A DNA stretch of 64,000 nt from the NCBI GenBank assembly GCA_030844895.1, contig CM061223.1, positions 37,198,204 through 37,262,203 on the forward strand, written 5' to 3'. Each line of letters opens with the position of its first letter. Positions within the stretch are counted from its first letter, which is position 1. Shown here piece by piece: positions 44,091 to 53,057 of the stretch. The notes under the pieces were generated by a model. The model worked only from the letters and a program-made list of their open reading frames with translations, searched no databases and was not told the origin of the DNA. The DNA comes from Ambrosia x helenae. Its lineage: Eukaryota > Streptophyta > Magnoliopsida > Asterales > Asteraceae. The position numbers and the translations under genes are program-made.

Positions 44091-47000
44091 ATGTCTGAAC
44101 AGGAGAAAACCACAGAGCAAGCCGGATCTTCTTCCCAACCAGCTAAGACGAAACAGTTGGACTTTGAGAATGCACACAACTGTTGTGCGTATTTGGGAGA
44201 TGTAAAGAAGCACGTTGAATTTACCGAGATCATTGATTACTTCAAGAGATGCCGAGTACTTGACGCGATTGCTACACCTGCCGTCATTTACAGGGATATC
44301 ATGCAAGAGTTTTGGGAGAACGCCAAGATGGACTTCTGGAAGTGTCAATCTTGTTTAATAAGCAAAGTCCAAGGTCAGAGAATTATCGTATGTGAAGACG
44401 ATCTTAGAGAGGCGTTGAATCTTCATGATGAGAAGGATGACCCGAAAGAGTTGGAGTTTATGGATCAAAGGAAGTGTTTCTTAAGGATGAAATACAATGG
44501 ACCTATCACTGATGGTTCATTACATAAGGGAAAACTGTGCCCTCAGTTTAAATATTTGGCACATGTTTTAATTCACGTGTTTGGATCGGCTGCGGGTGGA
44601 TTTGATTTAATGAGGAAAAGCATAAGCTCGATGATGGTGGCTTTAATATTGAACAAACCGTTCAATGTTTCTGGGATGCTTATGAATCATCTACTAGAGC
44701 CAGTTAATGGAACAAGGACACTAAAGTTTTTATTATATCCTCGGTTTCTACAGATGGTGTTTGATAATAAGTATAAAGACTTGAAGAAGGATCCAAAACA
44801 GATTGTGGTTCAAGAGCATATGACGTTGAACACACTTGCCAGGATGAAAGCCTACAAAGGCTTATCTGCTGATGAACGTCCTCCAGTTAGGCGTTTATTT
44901 GGTCATTTGGCGAATATAGACTATGAGGATCCAGGAAAAAATGATCCAGGGAAAGGGAAAGTGAGACATGATGATAGCAATTCTGATACTGATGATCCTT
45001 TACATCATATTGATCCTGATGCAAAGCGAAAGAGACAGATAGTGAATGTGGGAGCTAAGGGTGGCAAGATGAAAAAGAAGGAGGTGACTATTAAGGTTGT
45101 TGAACCTGAGAAGGAGAAACATAAGTCTGCTCCAAGGAGACAGAAGAGTAAAGCTCAAAAGGGTTTACATTTAGTAGATGAAGTGTCTATCGATTCTGAA
45201 GAGACACAAGAAGACGAGAGATGGAATTCGGATGCAGAAACTGTAGAGACTACCATGCCCAAGGCCACTGAGGCTGGTGTGTCTGCTGGTGCTGAAGATG
45301 AAGGTGTTAGGAGTCCAGTTGAGGATGATTTTGTTTTGAATGTTGAAGAGATTGAAACTGGTTCTCCTGTTCAAGCAAAGAAAAAGAAGAAACAGGAGAA
45401 ACCAAGTTTGAAGAGAAAGAAAGAACTAGAAATGTTGATGGCTGGAAAGAATTTACCATCAGCTACTAGTTCAAAGTCACCGGTTGCTGAGCAGACACAG
45501 AAGAAACAGAAAACCACAACAACTTCAAGCACACCACAAACAAAAGGCATTCCAATGGATGATGTGAATGAAGCATTGGATAATGTGTTGAAGAAAATGA
45601 GAAAAGGCAAAATGCAAGAAGTTGTTGAACAACCTGTTAAGAAAAAGGTTTCTGTTGATAGTGATGTTATGGATGCTGTTAATCAACGACTGACTAAAAT
45701 GATGAATATCATTAACAAACAACAGAGTGAGATTGAACAGTTAAAATCGACTGACAAAAAGATGTTAGAGGTTGTAGTCACATCAGCGGATGATAATGCA
45801 TTGATGAAGAAAACCATTAAGAGGTTGAAGAGGGAAAACAAAAAGTTGTTAAAGCATGAGCAACGGAATACAAGAAGAATAATGGCTTTGAAGGAGGAGA
45901 ACAAAGAACTGAAGAAGAATAACAAGAAGATGGATAATCTGATTCAAGACTTGTACAGTCGAGCTCCTCAACTTCAAGCTGGTGAGGAAGACAAAGAGTT
46001 AGATGAACAACAGGTTGATTATGAACCATCTGATGAAGAGGAAGATGATGAATTAGATGAAGATGCTGGAAATGATACTAAGAAGAAGAAGAAAGACGAT
46101 AATGATGGTGATGATGATTCGAGTGATGGTTCAGGTGAAAGCGGCTCTGCTTCTGATGATAGTGATGATGATAATGATGACGCTGAACAGTTTTCATATG
46201 AAAAGCGTGAAACAGATAAGGGTGGAGAATCAAGTTCGAAAGCTCCTGGAGAGAATGTAGATGATGATGATATTTTCTGGAACGAAAAATTAAAGTCATT
46301 GTCTGAAGAAGATAAAACTAAGTATCGTCAGATGTTAACCGATCGAGTCTGGACGATAGACATGACTAGCAGGTTTCCTGAAATATTTGAATCTGATAAT
46401 AAACTCTTCGAATTGGAATATGATGACCCTGATCTTGAAGATGGGGAAGTGTCTGCAGCTATTTCAAAAGAAATTTTGGAAGGTTTAGCAAAGCAAGTGG
46501 GTAAGACGTTAGAAGAATTACTTGCTGATAATTTTATTCCTCAGATTCCTGAGAAAGAAGCTGGAAATCACTCAGATGATCGTGATGTTCCTGCATTCGA
46601 GGAAGTCGAGATGGAAGATATTACGAGCGATGAATATCCACAATATTTCAGAACGAATCAAGAATGTGGATTTTCTTTCTCAGACGAATTGCTAAACCAT
46701 GCTGAGAAAATAGCCAAAGAGAAGAGTAAGATATTTGAAGATCAAATCTTTGAAGGGCATGAGAAGCCTCGGTTCGAACAAACAGACAGTTTGAAGGAGT
46801 TGTTGAGAAAGCTAAAGGAGAAGGAGAATAACCGCCCTAAAGCTGATATTCAGGGAAGCTTCTACAAACTTCATAGCAGTATGTTCAAAGGCCGTGCCTT
46901 GGCCTGGAAGTTTGTCAAAGAGCTTAGGTGTTTTGCAGTGAAATGGGAAAAAGGTATTCTATACTTTGAGAAGTTTCATCACTTAAAGACTCTTCCTTAC

Positions 47001-47666
47001 TGGGCAATCAGGGATATTTGTCGTCACCGTCTAACGGGAGCGCCAAATAGCCAGATTGATTATTTTGCTGAGAAGATGACCCGCGAAAGTCGAACCGAAT
47101 GGAATCTGTTTAGACCTCAGTATCCAAAGAGGATTGAACACAAGAAGGAGATTAACGAGATAACTGGGTTGCCCAAGGTTACTTTGAAGTATAAACCACC
47201 GCGAGTGCTGAAGAAAATTCCGTTGTTGCATATTCCTCAGCATTTCGCTAAAGACTTTATCTGGTGGTACTATGATTGGAAGAGAGCAGAGGCCGTGATT
47301 GTGTTAAAGGATGGTGAGAAGGATTATAAGAAAGTGCTTATTTTTGATCCTATGTGGCTAATCAATTGCTCACATGAGGATATCATTATGTTATTCTATA
47401 ATCCTATCTACTCAGACGCAAAAGATGCTGAACAAGCAGGAAAATACCAACGTGTGGTATTTCTATGCTTTGCGTATGACATCAACGCTGGATGTGATTA
47501 TGAGCAGAAGTTGGGAAAGACTGTTGAGAAGGTTGTGCCTGTGAAGAAATCAAAGAAGAAGACAGTTCAGGAACCGGTACTGACTAGAGAACAAAAGATT
47601 ATTCGACACATCAGAATAATGAACAAGATCATGGATGAACAGAGAAGATTACAATCCAAGCAATAG
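44091..47666 (+). CDS. Copia C ORF3, 1191-residue protein of unknown function
   Basis: I chose the ATG at 44091 (MSEQEKTTEQAGSS), nine bases past the putative acceptor. Residues about 15-260 form a globular-looking domain (HVEFTEIIDYFKRCRVLDAI, DIMQEFWENAKMDFW, LCPQFKYLAHVLIHVFGSAA, LKFLLYPRFLQMVF). I recognise it as the kind found downstream of Copia pol in Asteraceae elements. Lys/Glu-rich linkers with basic, NLS-like runs follow (about 430). A coiled coil lies at about 533-626 and a very acidic Asp/Ser stretch at about 650-700. A second, aromatic-rich domain spans about 920-1140 (RALAWKFVKELRCFAVKWEK, HFAKDFIWWYYDWKRAEAV). No signal peptide or membrane helix is apparent, so it does not look like an envelope protein. 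The frame is fully open. Confidence 0.85.
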   Translation: MSEQEKTTEQAGSSSQPAKTKQLDFENAHNCCAYLGDVKKHVEFTEIIDYFKRCRVLDAIATPAVIYRDIMQEFWENAKMDFWKCQSCLISKVQGQRIIVCEDDLREALNLHDEKDDPKELEFMDQRKCFLRMKYNGPITDGSLHKGKLCPQFKYLAHVLIHVFGSAAGGFDLMRKSISSMMVALILNKPFNVSGMLMNHLLEPVNGTRTLKFLLYPRFLQMVFDNKYKDLKKDPKQIVVQEHMTLNTLARMKAYKGLSADERPPVRRLFGHLANIDYEDPGKNDPGKGKVRHDDSNSDTDDPLHHIDPDAKRKRQIVNVGAKGGKMKKKEVTIKVVEPEKEKHKSAPRRQKSKAQKGLHLVDEVSIDSEETQEDERWNSDAETVETTMPKATEAGVSAGAEDEGVRSPVEDDFVLNVEEIETGSPVQAKKKKKQEKPSLKRKKELEMLMAGKNLPSATSSKSPVAEQTQKKQKTTTTSSTPQTKGIPMDDVNEALDNVLKKMRKGKMQEVVEQPVKKKVSVDSDVMDAVNQRLTKMMNIINKQQSEIEQLKSTDKKMLEVVVTSADDNALMKKTIKRLKRENKKLLKHEQRNTRRIMALKEENKELKKNNKKMDNLIQDLYSRAPQLQAGEEDKELDEQQVDYEPSDEEEDDELDEDAGNDTKKKKKDDNDGDDDSSDGSGESGSASDDSDDDNDDAEQFSYEKRETDKGGESSSKAPGENVDDDDIFWNEKLKSLSEEDKTKYRQMLTDRVWTIDMTSRFPEIFESDNKLFELEYDDPDLEDGEVSAAISKEILEGLAKQVGKTLEELLADNFIPQIPEKEAGNHSDDRDVPAFEEVEMEDITSDEYPQYFRTNQECGFSFSDELLNHAEKIAKEKSKIFEDQIFEGHEKPRFEQTDSLKELLRKLKEKENNRPKADIQGSFYKLHSSMFKGRALAWKFVKELRCFAVKWEKGILYFEKFHHLKTLPYWAIRDICRHRLTGAPNSQIDYFAEKMTRESRTEWNLFRPQYPKRIEHKKEINEITGLPKVTLKYKPPRVLKKIPLLHIPQHFAKDFIWWYYDWKRAEAVIVLKDGEKDYKKVLIFDPMWLINCSHEDIIMLFYNPIYSDAKDAEQAGKYQRVVFLCFAYDINAGCDYEQKLGKTVEKVVPVKKSKKKTVQEPVLTREQKIIRHIRIMNKIMDEQRRLQSKQ

Positions 47667-47679
47667 TCGAGGGGGAGTT
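47667..47679 (+). other. polypurine tract of Copia C
   Basis: GAGGGGGAGTT immediately after the ORF3 stop and before the 3' LTR. Confidence 0.9.
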
Positions 47680-48192
47680 TGTAGGTGCATATGTGCGACT
47701 AATGCTTTGGATTGGATAAATCATATGTTTTTGTTTTCTGTCGTTGGTGCGAAGGAAGGTTTTGGTTGGTGCGAAGGAGGGTTTTCAAAGGTGCGAAGGA
47801 AGAATTTTGGGCGAATGAAGACTGTTTATTATGTAGTTTGGTTCGACCGTTCACAATGGGCGAACCTGCACATTCGCACGAACAAAGTGGGCGAATGTGC
47901 AGTCTATAAATAGGCAAACTCAGTTTTTGTAGTTAACTTTGAGTCATTTATTTCCCGCCACTTTCTGAATTCTCTCTGTAACTTTTTATAAATTTGTTTT
48001 GCGTCTAATCCTTGATTGTAATCACTTTTCTACGTGTATTCAAGTTTGATTATTAATGAAAACGTTTGAAAATGATGATTTGTGTGTGTTTATCTGATTA
48101 GTTATCATTTTGTGCTGGTTTTGGGGATTCCGCACCCAAAACTAAATTGTTTGATTGTCTTTGTAGCTTATCGATCCTTTCACGCGCATACA
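47680..48192 (+). repeat. Copia C 3' LTR (513 bp)
   Basis: Same length as the 5' LTR and identical except for one base by eye. Ends GCGCATACA before the target duplication CAAAC (48193-48197). Confidence 0.95.
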
Positions 48193-48197
48193 CAAAC

Positions 48198-48816
48198 GAC
48201 GAACAAGATTATTATAATCAGTGTGATTCAGAGATAATTGGAGGTTGAGAGAGAGTTGTGAGCGAGTATTCAAGGTTCGCAGAGGGTCTATTTATATTGT
48301 GGATCAAAGGGTTGGGTTAATTGGAAAGTTGACCTACAATTCAATTCATACGCGTATAGTTTAAAAATTGGTCAACGATTTGTTATAATTGACGTGTAAT
48401 CGCGTTACACAAGGCCGATAATCACACGAATTTACCATATAAAGATCAATCAAGCATTGATCTTGATTGATTGTTCAAACGCGTCCAAGGCAGTTGACTT
48501 TTACGAGTCAGACTGCAGTTCTAAAAGTGTGTATATAATTAATTGGTTCCGGGTTTATTCCAAAAAGATGGTTCAGCCCAGTTGGTTGTGCTTGTGTGTG
48601 GGTTTGGTTGGGCCGGTCTTGGCGCGGGTTCGAATCCCGGCCAAGACAACTATTTTTTTTTATAATTTTCAATACCACACACATATATAATATTATATAT
48701 ATAATATTAGGGTTCCACAAATGCGACAAAATAATAAATGCGACGAATAAGATGAAACTTGACGTTTTATTAATGATGAACGTGTAACGTACAAGTTTTT
48801 AATGCGTAATGTTACA
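48198..48816 (-). repeat. solo Gypsy E LTR (L1), right part
   Basis: Continues the LTR interrupted at 32976 and ends GTAATGTTACA, followed by the target duplication GCTAC. Corresponds to the same interval in L2, L3 and L4. Confidence 0.85.
48574..48660 (+). other. tRNA-like module in E LTR (plus strand)
   Basis: CAGCCCAGTTGG (48574-48585) matches the Pol III A box with one mismatch. GGTTCGAATCC (48627-48637) is a perfect B box. A T9 run (about 48652-48660) could terminate transcription. GTCTTGG (48616-48622) and CCAAGAC (48641-48647) pair perfectly around the T-arm. The module points away from the minus-strand module at 32665. Copies lie at 52112-52175, 55650-55712 (B box mutated to GGTTTGAATCC) and 63343-63406. 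Confidence 0.6.
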
Positions 48817-49519
48817 GCTACAGTACGTGCCGCGGGCTCACCTGTCAACACTGGATAATCTGCCGCCGATGAAGACTCACCCAACTCATACGTGCATGGT
48901 ATGCCTTCGATCTCTGCCCAGTCCTTTAGCTTCTTAGGCAACCATTCCCAGGAAACTAACTCAACCTTACTGGTCGACGACTGTCCCTCGGTATCCATCG
49001 GTCACTTGCGTATAGGTAACGTAGCAATCGCTGGAGTGCTAATCTCAGTATCTCTGGGCTGTGACCTGAACATAGCGAAAAGACCGTCGTTCCTAGGCTC
49101 TGAGGGCAACATGAATGCAGGTATAGGCTCTTCTGTGATCGGCGCCCTAACCACATGCTCTGTGTCAGCAGTCGGTGCAACTATCAGTTCCACTTTAGCT
49201 GGAGCCACAAGTACAGGGATATACGGATCCTGTTGGGGCTCACTGTCGGTACTGGAGAGACTGGCATGTGAAGTAACCATGATCTGTGACAAGTATATCC
49301 GTACTAGATAAGTATATATAGCTTTATATTATACTAAATTACTTAATCACAATAATAACATAATATCACATATAATCATTTCCAAGTCTTATAGTCTAAG
49401 GCACTTTAAGCAATGCATACTAAGTCTTGACATAAATTATAATATTCGAGAGCTTTTATGGTTATAGAGTAGATTAGAAATTTCTACTTGTCAATAACCA
49501 CCGCTCTGATACCAACTTC
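48817..49519 (-). pseudogene. Gypsy D leader with ORF0 N-terminal half (copy 1)
   Basis: From right to left: primer site, then a minus-strand frame from ATG at about 49280 (MVTSHASLSSTDSEPQQD, then PYIPVLVAPAKVELIV). A TGA at about 49002, likely from CGA, interrupts it, and the same frame goes on as MDTEGQSSTSKVELVSWEWL to the E insertion at 48822. It is the N-terminal half of the coiled-coil ORF0 whose other half lies at 30594-31110. The same TGA is present in copies 2 and 3, so the lesion predates duplication. Plus-strand frames across it are shadows. Confidence 0.75.
49503..49514 (-). other. primer-binding site, tRNA-Met type (Gypsy D)
   Basis: The minus strand reads TGGTATCAGAGC five bases from the LTR edge at 49520. 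An identical site lies at 53041-53052. Confidence 0.9.
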
Positions 49520-52354
49520 TGTCACACCCCAACAGCGCACAGCGGAAAGCAAGTCATGAGGTAACGGAAGTTGTTACCATAAGGTTTAGCAGATCACATA
49601 AAGTTACATGTGGACATCTTGCTAACACCCTCTAGTGAAACGTTGTTTTATTTTCGTAATAAACGAACATTGTTGGAAACAAGAAAACAAGATTTACCAA
49701 GATGAAGCGAAAATTTAAGTTAATATTGTATTACAAAACACAAATAAAAAACATAGTTTTAAATAGAATTATTTAGATATTTAGGTCCCAACATCATGTC
49801 CACCGTAGTGCCCTAGCCAAACCACTCTCATTTAACCTATGCATCAGTACCTGAAAAACATGCTTAAAAACATCAACAATATGTTGGCAAGTTCACAGGT
49901 TTATGAGTAATAGTAAACTTTCAGTTTAATAATAACATATGATCGATCAGTACTAAAATAGAATCAAGTAGAGTCGCAAAAGTCTACAAGTATGATGTAT
50001 CCTAAGGCTCTTAATCAATCCATAACTTGGTTCCCGTGGTGGCCTCTCCGCGAGAGGTACTTTTTGGAGGTTATGTTCATTTTTCAAGCAGATTTCAACC
50101 CAGCTAAATCATGAAAACGGGGGCATCAACCCAATAGTACTACAACATAAACAACGGCCTTTTCCGAAGGCTAATGATTAAGATGTGCTGGCAGAGAGAG
50201 TGGCAACCCGTCGGTTGACACTGTTGTCACATTATAACAAACGTACCCACCGGTGCACTATCCTAAGGGAATCAATATTCTATTTTTATAGTCTATCGCA
50301 TCATATAAGCATGTTAATCCCCCACTTTGTAAATCGTTCAAAAACATTTAAAAAGAAATGGGGCCGTGAACTCACCTTAGTGCAATACTCCTGGGAAATT
50401 TCCAATCCCGATCACAATCCTTCACCTAAATCACCTCCCATATCGTAAGTCGATTTAGTAACCATACTAAGTTCAATTAAGTTATTCACCAAATTATCCC
50501 GACTTAGTACCAATAAATCCCGGATTTTAATTATGTACCGGGCCACTTTCAGGGCATAGTTTCGCACTGTAAGCTCCCCTTATCAAGGTAAACACCTAAT
50601 ATACATTGATTAGTGCTTAATATACTACATTTTCACCTATAAAATCATTTTAAATTAGATCTACATGCATGCATTTCTAGTGCACAAATTTATCGATATT
50701 ATGCGTTTTTTCGCGTCCTTGGCCATTATTCTTAAGTTTTAACCTTAAGTCTTTCATGTTAACCTTATAATACCTTATTTATTACCAAAATAAGTCTTTC
50801 ATGTTAACCTTGAATTTTGAATGTACACATTAAAGTGTTTGAAGCATAAAAATAATTTTTATAAAATTATTTCATTTAAAATAGATTTTTAAATCTATTT
50901 ATTACAAATTGCCAACAATTAACTTTAATATTCAAAAATACTAAAATTAAAGAATTTCTATTTTAAAAATCATATTTCTGTTCTAAATGATTAAAAGTAA
51001 TTTGTATAAAATTTTGGTGCAAAAATGATGAAAATTGGATTTATTATGATTTAATTATGATTAAATCTAACAAAAATCGATTAAAAATATAAAATAATTG
51101 ATTTTACTGAATTAAAAATTATTTCAGTAAAGTTTAACTTTATAAAAAGTCAGGATAATTTTTGGAGAGTTTAATAAAATTGTTTTGATATATAAATGGA
51201 TTTTTATAAATATAATAGTATAAAAATGATTTAATTATTATAAATACTAAATAAATGAATTTCTGAAAAATAAAAATTGTAAATAAAACTTTTATCTCAG
51301 ATTAAACAAATATAATTTTTTTTTTAGAATTTATAAAATGGTTTTGATATTTTAAAATGAATTTAAAAGATTAAAAGGTTTAATATATATATATAATAGT
51401 TTTGTTTTAAAAAATAAAAGGAACAAAAAGGGGGTAGTAGCCGGGACTCGAACCCGGTTCCCTTCTGTATCAAACCCAGGTCACAACCACTTGGCCTAGG
51501 CCAGTGGTTGTGATGTTTTCTGTTTAAAAATAAATAAATACAATACGCGATTCAAAGTTTATCCCCAATTCTAACGAACGAACCCTAGAATTTGCAATTG
51601 GGCAAATCAGCCAACTTGAGCCCGATTAATGTTGGGGCTTTTGTTGGTTGATCGCCGACTAATAAAACCCACCAAAGAAAAGTAACTCACAGTGTTGTTA
51701 TACGTATGATTGTCGGGTCAAAGCAAAAGTCAAACGACGAACAAGATTATTATAATCAGTGTGATTCAGAGATAATTGGAGGTTGAGAGAGAGTTGTGAG
51801 CGAGTATTCAAGGTTCGCAGAGGGTCTATTTATATTGTGGATCAAAGGGTTGGGTTAATTGGAAAGTTGACCTACAATTCAATTCATACGCGTATAGTTT
51901 AAAAATTGGTCAACGATTTGTTATAATTGACGTGTAATCGCGTTACACAAGGCCGATAATCACACGAATTTACCATATAAAGATCAATCAAGCATTGATC
52001 TTGATTGATTGTTCAAACGCGTCCAAGGCAGTTGACTTTTACGAGTCAGACTGCAGTTCTAAAAGTGTGTATATAATTAATTGGTGCCGGGTTTATTCCA
52101 AAAAGATGGTTCAGCCCAGTTGGTTGTGCTTGTGTGTGGGTTTGGTTGGGCCGGTCTTGGCGCGGGTTCGAATCCCGGCCAAGACAACTATTTTTTTTTA
52201 TAATTTTCAATACCACACACATATATAATATTATATATATAATATTAGGGTTCCACAAATGCGACAAAATAATAAATGCGACGAATAAGATGAAACTTGA
52301 CGTTTTATTAATGATGAACGTGTAACGTACAAGTTTTTAATGCGTAATGTTACA
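49520..52354 (-). repeat. L2: chimeric Gypsy D/E LTR
   Basis: The left 1.27 kb (from TGTCACACCCC) is Gypsy D LTR; from about 50810 to the end (GTAATGTTACA) it is Gypsy E LTR. At the join (50792-50811) a 20-base sequence, AAGTCTTTCATGTTAACCTT, repeats one 46 bases upstream (50746-50765), as if templated. Followed by GCTAC and leader copy 2. Confidence 0.85.
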
Positions 52355-53057
52355 GCTACAGTACGTGCCGCGGGCTCACCTGTCAACACTGGATAATCTG
52401 CCGCCGATGAAGACTCACCCAACTCATACGTGCATGGTATGCCTTCGATCTCTGCCCAGTCCTTTAGCTTCTTAGGCAACCATTCCCAGGAAACTAACTC
52501 AACCTTACTGGTCGACGACTGTCCCTCGGTATCCATCGGTCACTTGCGTATAGGTAACGTAGCAATCGCTGGAGTGCTAATCTCAGTATCTCTGGGCTGT
52601 GACCTGAACATAGCGAAAAGACCGTCGTTCCTAGGCTCTGAGGGCAACATGAATGCAGGTATAGGCTCTTCTGTGATCGGCGCCCTAACCACATGCTCTG
52701 TGTCAGCAGTCGGTGCAACTATCAGTTCCACTTTAGCTGGAGCCACAAGTACAGGGATATACGGATCCTGTTGGGGCTCACTGTCGGTACTGGAGAGACT
52801 GGCATGTGAAGTAACCATGATCTGTGACAAGTATATCCGTACTAGATAAGTATATATAGCTTTATATTATACTAAATTACTTAATCACAATAATAACGTA
52901 ATATCACATATAATCATTTCCAAGTCTTATAGTCTAAGGCACTTTAAGCAATGCATACTAAGTCTTGACATAAATTATAATATTCGAGAGCTTTTATGGT
53001 TATAGAGTAGATTAGAAATTTCTACTTGTCAATAACCACCGCTCTGATACCAACTTC
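52355..53057 (-). pseudogene. Gypsy D leader with ORF0 N-terminal half (copy 2)
   Basis: Nearly identical to 48817-49519 (one difference noticed: AACGTAATAT against AACATAATAT), including the TGA lesion and the primer site (53041-53052). Second unit of a 3.54-kb tandem repeat. Confidence 0.85.

Larger units (their letters stand above)
32977..48192 (+). mobile_element. Copia C: complete 15.2-kb SIRE-like Copia element
   Basis: The element is 15,216 bp long with two 513-bp LTRs, a primer site, gag, pol, a separate ORF3, a polypurine tract and a perfect 5-bp target duplication. The LTRs differ by eye at one position (ACTCCG at about 33424 against ATTCCG in the right copy), so the insertion is recent. 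Most autonomous plant Copia elements are 5-10 kb; the excess here is a 1388-residue Gag, a 2.3-kb pol-ORF3 spacer and a 3.6-kb ORF3. The only clear coding defect is a 1-base frameshift in pol near 39868. The integrase-before-RT order shows it is Copia. Confidence 0.95.

Noticed and set aside
44091..47666. ORF3 as an envelope-like (env) gene
   Set aside because: Its position fits, but no signal peptide, membrane helix or fusion-like segment is visible and much of it is charged coiled coil.
48892..49311. A 139-codon plus-strand frame repeated at 52430
   Set aside because: It is antisense to ORF0 of Gypsy D, which has the credible composition and continues in frame across the insertion.
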